A stretch of DNA of 48,202 nt from Thermomicrobiales bacterium. Lineage in GTDB: Bacteria > Chloroflexota > Chloroflexia > Thermomicrobiales > UBA6265. Shown one piece after another: positions 40,939 to 48,202 of the stretch. The position numbers and the translations under genes are program-made. How positions within the stretch are numbered: position 1 is the stretch's first letter; each line of letters starts with the position of its first letter. The stretch spans positions 1-48,202 of the forward strand of contig JAGQGU010000037.1 of the NCBI GenBank assembly GCA_020432165.1. Direction: 5' to 3'. The notes under the pieces were generated by a model. That model searched no databases. It had not been told where the DNA came from and was given only the letters and a program-made list of their open reading frames with translations.

Positions 40939-42681
40939 TTACATCACCCGCTTGTTCGGGAGATCATCCAGTTCGTAATTGCGCCAGACGGGAATACCGC
41001 AGTAACGCTCGCCTTCCGGGCAGATTGGTTTGCGGCCGGTACGGCTGCGCATCACACAGGGCGGGCCATCCACATACTGACCGATGACAGGATGCACCTC
41101 GCGCACCTGCTTCACCTCCTGCCAGGCGGTTTCGCTGATTTCGCGCTGGGCGTCCAGGCAGAGTCGCTTAATCCACTTCCAGTAGTAGTTGAGCAGCGAT
41201 CCACTCTCGTAGAAGCGCACATGATGGCTATTCGGCAGGAGGTAGAGTGCTGTCTCCGGATTCGCATCCGCCGCCAGCAACGTGTTCTTGGCGGACCACA
41301 TGGTTTCGATCGCCTCGTTGTAGACGCGCAGTGCCTCGGGATTCTGCCGAATCGCCCACGGAGTGATCACATCCGGCTGCTGACGCAAGTGCGCCGTGAG
41401 GAGCGGCGAGCTACCGGGTGTGCCGCGGTGACGTTGGTTCTGGGCATCTTCCGCACCACTGATGCGTTTCTGGAAGGTGAAAGGTACATGGTTCATCGTT
41501 TGCATCAGCTTGCTGTGCATGCCGAGGAAGACCGAGTTGCCGTGATAGGCATTCTGGCTGCCATCCAGCACGCGCGCGATTGCATCCTCATCGGAGAGCG
41601 CGCTGCCCTCCATACCCATCACCGTACGGATAGCATCGGCGAAGATGCGTTCCGCCTCCGGGTTATGGTTCACCAACTTGCTGTTGAGGCCACCGAGCGC
41701 GGCATCGTACTCCTGGAAGAAGCGTTCGGCACTATCCGGATGCTGGGCCAGATTCGCGCGCCAGTCATCCAGTGCCTGCGCTTCCAGCGTCTGCTCATAC
41801 CCCAGTGCGGTGAGATCGAGCGGATGCCCGGGACCACCCAGGAAGTAGGGATCGACCTCCAGCACCTGACTGATCATCTGGTTGACGATGTAACGGACTT
41901 CTGTCGGCGCATCTGGCTGGTTGGCAAGTACGTAATACCGGAGAAGCGTGAGGCCATTCACGGTGTGATAAAGGTGTGCGGGTGTCGCGAGAGGCAGCAC
42001 ATAGCGCGCCACCTCCTGCGCGCGCTTCTGCACATCGTTGGCTACGCGTGCGCGGGCAGCATCGCCCTGTGCCTTGGCCCGGGCCGGAAAGACCTGAGCA
42101 TAAAGCTTCTCGAAATCCGGTGTAAGGATCTCGCCGATGCGCGTATAGGCATCGAAGGATGTCTGCACCGCATGATCGTAGACAGAGGCGAGGTGATTCG
42201 GGAGATCAGGTGCGGTCATAGTCTCACCGGTGACCTCACGATACCGCTGACTCACCTGCTCGCTGTTGTAGAAAGGATGGCTGTGGAAAAAGCTCCAGAT
42301 AGCAAGACGACTGACATTATCCAGCACGAAGATGAATGTGCTGTGCTGGAAGGTGGTGTGATGGCCAGCTGCGAAGAGGTCCGCATAGAGCTTGATAGCC
42401 CGATCCCGACGATCTTCCCGCGCGGCCAGTTTATCTGCACTCAGTGATGCAGATGCTTCACCGTAGACCAGCTTAAGCACATTTTCAGCCTTGGCTGGCT
42501 TGGCACCATAGCAACTCCAGGCGGCGGCAACCGTCACAGCGAATGGATGCGCGGTGCTTTCTTCCTTAAGAAGCTGGACCGACGGCGGTGTGCTACGGAA
42601 GAGCACCGGCGATTGCAGTGCCAGCGGGTGCTGCGGCAACTCTAGCTGATGAAGATTACGGGCGATGAAATCGTAGGTCAT
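40939..42681 (-). CDS. Double-length ThyX-like flavin-dependent thymidylate synthase
   Basis: This 580-residue protein contains two ThyX-like halves. Half 1 has HHTTFQHSTFIFVLDNVSRL and NSEQVSQRYREV, but the RHR of the ThyX motif is replaced (FFHSHP). Half 2 has MNHVPFTFQKRIS, then NQRHRGTPGSSPLL with RHR but no SQRY, and a ThyX-type end SLLNYYWKWIKRLCLDAQREI. A canonical ThyX is a 220-250-residue tetramer using FAD and methylene-folate to make dTMP. Activity is therefore plausible but not certain. ATG 42681 has AGGA upstream; a 14-residue N-terminal extension is possible. Confidence 0.75.
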   Translation of the reverse strand: MTYDFIARNLHQLELPQHPLALQSPVLFRSTPPSVQLLKEESTAHPFAVTVAAAWSCYGAKPAKAENVLKLVYGEASASLSADKLAAREDRRDRAIKLYADLFAAGHHTTFQHSTFIFVLDNVSRLAIWSFFHSHPFYNSEQVSQRYREVTGETMTAPDLPNHLASVYDHAVQTSFDAYTRIGEILTPDFEKLYAQVFPARAKAQGDAARARVANDVQKRAQEVARYVLPLATPAHLYHTVNGLTLLRYYVLANQPDAPTEVRYIVNQMISQVLEVDPYFLGGPGHPLDLTALGYEQTLEAQALDDWRANLAQHPDSAERFFQEYDAALGGLNSKLVNHNPEAERIFADAIRTVMGMEGSALSDEDAIARVLDGSQNAYHGNSVFLGMHSKLMQTMNHVPFTFQKRISGAEDAQNQRHRGTPGSSPLLTAHLRQQPDVITPWAIRQNPEALRVYNEAIETMWSAKNTLLAADANPETALYLLPNSHHVRFYESGSLLNYYWKWIKRLCLDAQREISETAWQEVKQVREVHPVIGQYVDGPPCVMRSRTGRKPICPEGERYCGIPVWRNYELDDLPNKRVM

Positions 42682-42824
42682 GCGGAATCCTGATGCACTG
42701 TGATTTTGCGGGGCACAACACATCCGTACCGGTCTGGCCGGTGCTTAATATCTCGTGCAAGGATACCTGCTGGGCGGAGACTCTTCACCTGAACGGACAC
42801 CCTCGGCCACATCATCGTTCCTGA

Positions 42825-42887
42825 TACACTTGCAGACACAGAACAGACTCACCGCACGGTGATCAGATTCGGGCATGGAGCCGGCTC
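42825..42887 (+). promoter_or_regulatory. marR promoter with palindromic operator candidates
   Basis: An extended -10-like element, TGATACACT, ends at 42830. Downstream is TCACCG-CA-CGGTGA, a 14-bp palindrome at 42849-42862, and GAGCCGGCTC at 42878-42887. Palindromes between the promoter and the gene are the usual autoregulation sites of MarR repressors. Confidence 0.4.
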
Positions 42888-42908
42888 TCCGGGTTGGGAC
42901 TAAACGAT

Positions 42909-43376
42909 ATGTCTGATTCAGCAACGCTCGCGACACGCATGGTGCATACCTTGCCCGGCTGGGGATTGTGGGCAAACGATCTCCGTGATTTTGAAACACC
43001 CTTCGGCAAGATCGGCTTTCGGCAGGCCAGTGTGCTGTGGGTGCTACGCAAGCAGATTCTGCCAGAACCCCAACAGACACCTACCAACATCGCCAAATAC
43101 TTCGGCGTGCAGAACAGCGCCATCACTCGCGCGGTCGATAAGCTGGAGCAGGGTGGCTATGTCATCCGCAACATCAGCAGCCTCGACAAGCGCGTGCACT
43201 ATCTCGTTCCCACCCAGAAAGGCAATGATGTCAGCGAGTGGATCGAGCGCCTCTACACGGCATCGCTGCAGAAGGAATTGGACACGCTGGATAGTGCCAC
43301 ACGTGCATCCCTGCTGGAACATGTGGAACTACTGCACGACATCCTCGCCAGAATCCGACAGGTTCCCACCGTCTAG
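42909..43376 (+). CDS. MarR-family transcriptional regulator
   Basis: This 155-residue winged-helix regulator has its recognition region in TPTNIAKYFGVQNSAITRAV followed by DKLEQGGYVIRNISSLDKRV, the latter being the wing with the DKR turn of MarR proteins. Dimerisation helices lie at both ends. It precedes an ABC exporter pair on the same strand by about 250 bases and is the obvious local regulator. ATG 42909 was preferred; TTG 42894 is in frame. Confidence 0.9.
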   Translation: MSDSATLATRMVHTLPGWGLWANDLRDFETPFGKIGFRQASVLWVLRKQILPEPQQTPTNIAKYFGVQNSAITRAVDKLEQGGYVIRNISSLDKRVHYLVPTQKGNDVSEWIERLYTASLQKELDTLDSATRASLLEHVELLHDILARIRQVPTV

Positions 43377-43416
43377 CCGCGGCTGAACCTGGTTGCGCCC
43401 CGCTCGACGCCGTCGG

Positions 43417-43422
43417 TATACT
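43417..43422 (+). promoter_or_regulatory. -10-like element upstream of the leader ORF and ABC pair
   Basis: TATACT at 43417-43422 follows GG, as in the other -10-like elements of the window. It lies 39 bases before the candidate leader ORF and about 200 before the first ABC gene. Confidence 0.4.
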
Positions 43423-43461
43423 ATCGAAACGCACCAACGCCCGGCAACGAAAGGTACTGCC

Positions 43462-43524
43462 ATGCAGAGAACAATCCACCCCACCGCATGTCAGTCGACC
43501 GATGAGGTAAACCGGGTTCTGTAG
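43462..43524 (+). CDS. Candidate 20-residue leader peptide ORF
   Basis: This short frame encodes MQRTIHPTACQSTDEVNRVL and stops with TAG. It has GAAAGG seven bases before the ATG and a TATACT element at the usual distance, whereas the ABC gene downstream lacks a good ribosome binding site for its ATG. The stop codon lies in a hairpin, TGTAGCG / CGCTACA, at 43520-43536. A leader peptide controlling the ABC exporter by attenuation is one reading; a short signal or precursor peptide is another. It could also be chance. Confidence 0.3.
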   Translation: MQRTIHPTACQSTDEVNRVL

Positions 43525-43623
43525 CGACGCGCTACACACAACGAGCATTGTTCCACATCGAGATTGCACGTGCGCTAACCCGCCGAAGACGGATGGTCTA
43601 TCGGCATTTTCCGCTGCTTTCTC

Positions 43624-45393
43624 ATGTCGGAGATCTTCACCTTGGCTTCACCTCCAACCACGACCTCGTCACGGGCATTCCTTCTCAATACGCTGAGACC
43701 CTATCGGTGGCGAGTCTTGATGCTACTGCTCACGCTCGTGACCGGTATTGCCGTCTCCATAGCTACACCCTTTATCTCAAGTCGTTTTATTGATGGTGTC
43801 ATCGGCACGGCCACAACCCGACACCTTGTGATGCTGGCCGTTATCACCATCGCCCTTGCTTTCGCATCCCAGGGTATTGCCGTTATCGAAACCTGGGTTG
43901 CGGAATCATTGAGCTGGGATACCACCAATGCCGTCCGCATTGATCTGATCCGGCATGTCCTGACGTTGGACACGGCCTTTCACACATCGCATACGGTCGG
44001 TGAGCTCATCGACCGGGTTGATGGCGATGTTTCGCTTCTCGCCAGATTCCTTTCCCGCTTCACGGTTGTGATTATCGGGAATGCGCTGCTCATTCTGGCC
44101 GTGCTGGCGATGCTGACATCACTCGATATCAGAATCGGGATTGCGCTCGGTGTGGTTGTGGTGATCACGCTACTTGTGCTGACCGTGATTCGCCACCGGG
44201 CAACACCGCTCTGGCAACAGGAACGAGATGCCAGTGCCAACTGGTATGGCGAGCTTGGGGAGTATCTGGACGCGCTGGAAGATATCCAGGCGGCGAAGGC
44301 CGCACCGTGGGTCCTGCACCAAAACACATTGGCCACCCGTATCTGGTACACGGCCACGCTGCGCGCTGGCATGATGGGTTACGCGATGGTCTCCAGCACG
44401 ATCGCGTTATTCGGTATCGGCACAGCCGTGGTGATTGGTATCGCGATTGTGCAAGTACAGAACAACGCCATGACAATCGGCGGTGTCTACCTGGTACTGA
44501 TGTATACCCTGATGCTGCGCTCACCGGTCGAGCAGATTCGCAATGAGCTGCAGGATTTCCAGCAGGCGGATGCCAGTATCCGGCGCGTGATTCAACTTCT
44601 GAACCAGCAATCGGCTCTGCCAGATGAAGGGACATCGGTAATGCCATCTGGCAATCAGCCGATCGTGCTGAACAATGTCAGCTTCGCCTGGAATCCGGCA
44701 CACCCGGTGCTCCGGGAGATTAACATCACCTTCTCACCTGGCCGGGTAACCGGTATCGTCGGCCGCACCGGGAGCGGCAAGACAACGCTGGCCAGACTCG
44801 TCTGCCGGATGATCGATCCTGATACCGGGGTTGTATCCATTGGTGACACCGATCTTCGGGATGTTCCACTGGACCAGATTCGCCAACGTATTGGGGTGAT
44901 GAGCCAGGATGTGCGCATCATCCACGCCACGCTTCGCGACAATCTGACCTGGTTCGATCGCGATATTCCCGATGACAGGCTGATTGCCCTGCTGACCGAG
45001 GTTGGCCTTGGCGACTGGTGGCGTGGACTTCCGGAAGGCTTGGGCACCTGGCTGGGAACGGGCGGATTGACGCTCTCGGCGGGAGAGTCGCAGCTCCTGG
45101 CCTGTACACGACTGTTGCTGGGCGATCCAGAGATCGTCATTCTGGATGAGGCATCATCCCGTCTCGATCCTGTCTCAGAACGCAAGCTGCATCAGGCGAT
45201 TGCGAGAGTGACAAAAGATCGGACAGCACTCATCGTCGCCCACCGCCTGGAGACCATGGCATTTGCCGACGATATCCTCGTGCTGGATGAGGGGAGAGTA
45301 CTGGAACATGGATCACGCACAGCGCTGATGGCCGATCCACAATCTCGCTTCAGCCAGTTGATCGGGCAGACAGCAGAGGAGGGACTGGTATGA
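43624..45393 (+). CDS. ABC exporter subunit 1 of a heterodimer
   Basis: This protein of up to 589 residues has six helices (residues 20-310) and a nucleotide-binding domain. Walker A is GRTGSGKTT near 380; Walker B is VILDEASSRLD near 505 with the catalytic Glu; the H-loop is IVAHRLE. The signature is LSAGES instead of LSGGQ. The family is the MDR-type heterodimer, as BmrCD or LmrCD. The ATG at 43624 has no ribosome binding site; TTG 43642 has GGAG nine bases upstream. The stop overlaps the next gene by 4 bases. Confidence 0.9.
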   Translation: MSEIFTLASPPTTTSSRAFLLNTLRPYRWRVLMLLLTLVTGIAVSIATPFISSRFIDGVIGTATTRHLVMLAVITIALAFASQGIAVIETWVAESLSWDTTNAVRIDLIRHVLTLDTAFHTSHTVGELIDRVDGDVSLLARFLSRFTVVIIGNALLILAVLAMLTSLDIRIGIALGVVVVITLLVLTVIRHRATPLWQQERDASANWYGELGEYLDALEDIQAAKAAPWVLHQNTLATRIWYTATLRAGMMGYAMVSSTIALFGIGTAVVIGIAIVQVQNNAMTIGGVYLVLMYTLMLRSPVEQIRNELQDFQQADASIRRVIQLLNQQSALPDEGTSVMPSGNQPIVLNNVSFAWNPAHPVLREINITFSPGRVTGIVGRTGSGKTTLARLVCRMIDPDTGVVSIGDTDLRDVPLDQIRQRIGVMSQDVRIIHATLRDNLTWFDRDIPDDRLIALLTEVGLGDWWRGLPEGLGTWLGTGGLTLSAGESQLLACTRLLLGDPEIVILDEASSRLDPVSERKLHQAIARVTKDRTALIVAHRLETMAFADDILVLDEGRVLEHGSRTALMADPQSRFSQLIGQTAEEGLV

Positions 45394-47111
45394 AGCGACG
45401 ACCAACGAGCTGGTATCTCTGGAAGCTCATGCGGTACGCACCATTCATCTGCGTCCTCCATGCGATCCTTTGGGGCATGATCAATGCATCGACATTGCTC
45501 TATGGCGTCTTCATCTCCAGATTGATCGCCGATCTCGAAACGGGAGCCAATGATCGGGCAACGATATTTGCGCTGGCGTTCGCGGGGCTGGGTATTGGTC
45601 AGGCGGTCCTCTGGTTGATCGCAGGTCGCACTGAGCTCGTGATGAGATTCAGTGTCAGCAGTGGTGTGGTACGACGAAATCTGCTGCGGATGCTGCTGGC
45701 CACACCCGGGGCAGTGGCGCTTTCTCACTCGGTGGGTGATACGCTCAGCCGCTTCCGCGACGATGCCTATATGGCCGAGGATGCGCTCGACTGGACAAAC
45801 GAGATCGTGCTTCAGGTACTGATCGCGTGCAGCGCGCTCGGTGTCATGCTCTGGATTGATACGCCACTTACCCTCATGACCGTCATACCCACACTGGCGA
45901 TCATTCTCGGCGCGCGCCTGGCCGGAGGCCACCTGGCATCCTTGCGAAGAGCAAGCAGCGAGGCAACCAGCCGCTTCACATCGACCGTTGGCGATGTGGT
46001 GGCAGCCTCATTATCAATTCAGGCGGCGGGCGCGAGTGATCGGACTATCCATCACATCGCCGGATTAGCTGGTGACCGGCGGTCAGCCACACTCAAAGAT
46101 CGGATCGTCACCCAGGCCGTCGATGGCATCACCTGGAACGCCTCTGCCATTGGTACGGGGTTGGTAATGCTCTTTGCCGCTTCCCGCATTCATGAGGGGA
46201 AGCTCTCGGTGGCGGAATTCGTGCTCTTCACCGCGTGGCTGGGCACCGTCACCAACATCGCGGTGGACCTGGGGCGCTATCTGGCACAGATGGCAGCGGC
46301 TCGCGTGGCGTTTGATCGGATGGAAGCGATTGCCGAGCGGGCACCCGCAGACATGACCATTGTGGATCACACACTTCTCTATCTCACCGGGGCGATCCCG
46401 GAGTTGCCCGCCCAACCAGCACCCATCCACACCCAGATAGATGCGCTCAGCATGGCGATAGCCGGGCAGCAGATCGCGCTTCCCCGCGGTCAGATGATCG
46501 CCATCACCGGTCGTATCGGCTCCGGCAAAACCAGGGTACTGCAATCGCTGTTGGAGCTTGATCCAGCGGGCGAGGCCGCGTTCCTTCTGGATAGCGCAGC
46601 ACTTGATAACGTGAGTGAGGATCTCAATATCGGCTATGTGCCACAGGTACCAAAACTCTTCCATGGCACGGTCCGCGAGAATATCCTGCTGGATCGGGAC
46701 GTAGACGAGGTGAGCCTACACGAGGCATTGACACTGGCGGCGCTGGATTATGATCTGGCGCGATTCCCGGACGGCCTCGATACAATCGTGGGGGCACGGG
46801 GACTGCGGGTTTCCGGTGGTCAGGCCCAGCGTATCGCCCTGACCCGGGCACTGGTGACCAGACCGATGCTGCTGGTTGTGGACGATCTCTCCAGCGCACT
46901 CGATGTCGATACGGAGCGGGCAGTGTGGAGCGGTCTGAGATCGCAGCCAGTTCTGACGATATTGGCGGTATCGCACCGGCGTTTTGTTCTGGAACAAGCG
47001 GATGAAATCGTCGTTCTAAGGGCTGGTGCGGTAGATGCCTGCGGACCGCTGGACGAGGTACTGGCGAACTCCAGCGAGATGCGAACACTATGGGATGAGG
47101 AGGAGACTTGA
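45390..47111 (+). CDS. ABC exporter subunit 2 of a heterodimer
   Basis: This 573-residue partner has six helices and an ATPase domain with Walker A GRIGSGKTR near 373 and a full signature VSGGQAQR near 473. Walker B is LLVVDDLSSALD near 494, with Asp in place of the catalytic Glu. The H-loop SHRRF is present. The composite site made of this Walker A/B and the LSAGES of subunit 1 should be hydrolytically weak; the other site is canonical. The gene overlaps subunit 1 in ATGA. Export of drugs or peptides under MarR control is inferred. Confidence 0.9.
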   Translation: MKRRPTSWYLWKLMRYAPFICVLHAILWGMINASTLLYGVFISRLIADLETGANDRATIFALAFAGLGIGQAVLWLIAGRTELVMRFSVSSGVVRRNLLRMLLATPGAVALSHSVGDTLSRFRDDAYMAEDALDWTNEIVLQVLIACSALGVMLWIDTPLTLMTVIPTLAIILGARLAGGHLASLRRASSEATSRFTSTVGDVVAASLSIQAAGASDRTIHHIAGLAGDRRSATLKDRIVTQAVDGITWNASAIGTGLVMLFAASRIHEGKLSVAEFVLFTAWLGTVTNIAVDLGRYLAQMAAARVAFDRMEAIAERAPADMTIVDHTLLYLTGAIPELPAQPAPIHTQIDALSMAIAGQQIALPRGQMIAITGRIGSGKTRVLQSLLELDPAGEAAFLLDSAALDNVSEDLNIGYVPQVPKLFHGTVRENILLDRDVDEVSLHEALTLAALDYDLARFPDGLDTIVGARGLRVSGGQAQRIALTRALVTRPMLLVVDDLSSALDVDTERAVWSGLRSQPVLTILAVSHRRFVLEQADEIVVLRAGAVDACGPLDEVLANSSEMRTLWDEEET

Positions 47112-47140
47112 CGGAGCGCACTTGCGAACCATCCTGGCGA

Positions 47141-47482
47141 TTATCTGCTCGCCAGGATGGCCTTCAGGTCGGATATGAGTTCAGGAATGTCAGTTACGAT
47201 GTAGTGCCATAGGAGACTAAAGTCAACATCACGATACTCGTGAATAAGCTGATGTCGTAGGCCGATCCATTCATGTATGCGTGGGAAATAGGTATCGACA
47301 TCATCGTCTCTGGATCTCACAACTCGTAAAGCTTCGCCAATAACTTCAAACTGACGAATAAAGGCAGACTCCACAAGTTGATCCGACTCGAGGGACTCAC
47401 GCTCGTACTGCTGTCCCCATGCGTCAATTAGCTCTGCGGCATAGAGTGCATCTTCAAGGCGTGAGCGAACTTTAGCGTTCAT
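47141..47482 (-). CDS. hepT: HepT-family toxin (DUF86)
   Basis: This 113-residue helical protein has the HEPN-type RNase motif Rx4HxY in RHQLIHEYRDVD, near its middle to C-terminal part. In characterised HepT-MntA systems the toxin cleaves RNA and is silenced when the partner adds AMP to the Tyr of this motif. ATG 47482 overlaps the mntA end by 11 bases; a TTG at 47506 would add eight residues. The motif is intact, so the toxin may be active. Confidence 0.87.
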   Translation of the reverse strand: MNAKVRSRLEDALYAAELIDAWGQQYERESLESDQLVESAFIRQFEVIGEALRVVRSRDDDVDTYFPRIHEWIGLRHQLIHEYRDVDFSLLWHYIVTDIPELISDLKAILASR

Positions 47483-47777
47483 AGATGGGTATGGCTGTTC
47501 TATCAATGGCTACCCGAAACTCAGGTCGTCGAATCGCCGGACGTGACACCAAATCAAAGTTCTCGCCAAAGAGCCGCTCAAGACCAGCTGAAAGCATCAT
47601 TGAACGGCGGCCTGCCGTCTGATCGTAGTCACCAATATCAAAGAGGAAATCCAGATCAGACTCATTCGGATCCCAGTTTCCGGTAGCAGCCGAGCCAAAA
47701 AGCCACAAGCCTTTCAGTTCAGTCTTCTCGCAGAGTTTGATGATGTCATCCAGATGCTCTTCTACCAGCGGAATCAT
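47472..47777 (-). CDS. mntA: MntA-family antitoxin, minimal nucleotidyltransferase
   Basis: This 101-residue protein carries the minimal nucleotidyltransferase motif, Gly-Ser followed by DxD, in FGSAATGNWDPNESDLDF. The spacing is GSx11DxD, one residue longer than the textbook GSx10DxD. It should AMPylate and inactivate the HepT partner. GAGGGAG lies upstream of the ATG at 47777. Gene order is antitoxin first, with overlapping toxin. Confidence 0.85.
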   Translation of the reverse strand: MIPLVEEHLDDIIKLCEKTELKGLWLFGSAATGNWDPNESDLDFLFDIGDYDQTAGRRSMMLSAGLERLFGENFDLVSRPAIRRPEFRVAIDRTAIPIYER

Positions 47778-47953
47778 GACGCTCCCTCATGCTGACATGT
47801 CTTTCTCTCCTGATTATACGAGAGTGATTGGGAGAGGTTATCTCCCACCACTGCATTGCGCTGCAACAGACAGATCATGCGGCGCTGCGTTCCCAATATG
47901 TACGCATCTCTCATGTACAATATCTGTCACGCGGAGCACCCCTCCGCGTGCGC
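47778..47953. other. Intergenic region between mntA and the T-box leader
   Basis: No gene was found. TACAAT at 47916-47921 is a candidate -10 element for rightward transcription into the T-box. A perfect hairpin, CACGCGGAG / CTCCGCGTG with loop CACCC, covers 47928-47950 and would be the first structure of the leader RNA. Confidence 0.45.
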
Positions 47954-48202
47954 GTTGACGAGGATGGGTAGGCACATACCCAGGCGATTTCAGAGAGCCG
48001 CAGTTGCTGTAAAGCGGTATCAGACCAGTACGTGCCGAGATGACCTCTGAGCTGTATCCCGAAAGGGTGGTCCCTCCACCCGAGTAGACGATGCCGGTTT
48101 GCTGCCGTTATCCAGCGCACCTGATTAAGGGGACCCTCCCCGGCGCCAGGTGACAAGGCGTTTGCTGCGAGGCGAACGCGAACCAAGGGTGGTACCACGA
48201 GT
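47928..48202 (+). promoter_or_regulatory. T-box leader, probably methionine-responsive, cut by the window edge
   Basis: The conserved T-box core AAGGGTGGTACCACG is at 48185-48199, and Stem I landmarks lie before it: GAGGATGGGTAGGCAC, AGAGAGCC, and GTGCCGAGATGACCTC. GGCAC pairs with GTGCC and GAGG with CCTC, framing an internal loop with GAGAUGA on the 3' side. The codon in the expected specifier place is AUG at 48040-48042, suggesting tRNA-Met. The UGGU bulge would fit a discriminator A, as in tRNA-Met. GGGTGG/CCACCC forms a further stem. The gene controlled lies to the right. Confidence 0.72.

Noticed and set aside
41092-42447. A 451-codon plus-strand frame opposite the ThyX-like gene
   Set aside because: Residue make-up is rich in His, Arg and Leu with no recognisable domain. 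The opposite strand encodes a clear ThyX-type protein, so this is an antisense shadow.
42728-42742. ACCGG-TCTGG-CCGGT inverted repeat upstream of the ThyX-like gene
   Set aside because: Short GC-rich arms with a 5-base loop are expected by chance in this composition, and no second copy was seen.
48041-48046. GAC or ACC as the T-box specifier codon
   Set aside because: Pairing of GAGG with CCTC consumes part of ACC, and a GAC (Asp) specifier would fit poorly with the UGGU bulge, since tRNA-Asp normally has a G discriminator. AUG remains the best fit, though not proven.
1-48202. tRNA, rRNA or CRISPR loci
   Set aside because: Reading both strands showed no GTTCRANYC-type T-arm in a cloverleaf context, no rRNA sequence and no regularly spaced repeat array. 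A covariance search was not possible here.

Overview
The window looks like chromosomal DNA of a free-living bacterium of the Chloroflexota, most likely near the Thermomicrobiales/Sphaerobacter group. This is inferred from gene content and style, not from a marker gene: Tat-exported proteins with a mature start of the type AQDATPS, an extended EfeU, tandem GT-C glycosyltransferases, a T-box leader, and frequent GTG and TTG starts behind AGGAG-type ribosome binding sites. No rRNA, tRNA or CRISPR array was seen. Mobile DNA is limited to one IS481-type insertion sequence at the left edge and one REP/RAYT unit near 37 kb.

Layout. 1-2.2 kb: an IS481-family element interrupts an MdtH-like MFS exporter, leaving its C-terminal three quarters. 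2.2-7.5 kb: mntH behind a palindromic operator candidate, a small membrane protein, a VC0807-family membrane protein overlapping hemW, and divergent folC. 7.5-15.4 kb: a Tat-exported two-domain protein, a DUF2007/BrkB pair, a parS-like site, an ECF sigma factor with a large transmembrane anti-sigma factor, a macro-domain-like protein overlapping an alpha/beta hydrolase, and DUF6157. 15.5-24.1 kb: two paralogous GT-C membrane glycosyltransferases, HdeD, an MFS exporter, a polytopic membrane protein, a homodimer-type ABC exporter and an XRE regulator. 24.4-31 kb: an M29 aminopeptidase, the complete ferrous-iron operon efeUOB and an RsmC-like methyltransferase. 31-37 kb: a TetR regulator divergent from two DUF1772 genes with two matching operators, a COG4627 methyltransferase, a CLC chloride channel, and a small operon ending in a flavin-dependent oxidoreductase. 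37-40 kb: a RAYT transposase with four REP hairpins, then a DrrAB-like ABC exporter. 40-47 kb: a secreted PepSY protein, a double-length ThyX-like protein, and a MarR regulator followed by a heterodimeric ABC exporter with a candidate 20-codon leader ORF. 47.1-48.2 kb: a MntA/HepT toxin-antitoxin pair, then a T-box leader whose regulated gene lies beyond the right edge.

How it fits together. Metal and envelope homeostasis dominate: MntH (Mn/Fe), EfeUOB (Fe), CLC (chloride), HdeD, BrkB, several exporters with local regulators, and an ECF sigma system with an envelope-spanning anti-sigma factor. Most genes form short operons with 4-bp ATGA or GTGA overlaps.

The least explained signals are: a 16-bp perfect palindrome repeated upstream of two operons 4 kb apart; the REP/RAYT unit with a constant loop; the split catalytic motif in the ThyX-like protein; the putative leader ORF before the asymmetric ABC exporter; the domain inserted in EfeU; and the probable methionine-specific T-box. 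I did not find a clearly new multi-gene defence or biosynthetic system.
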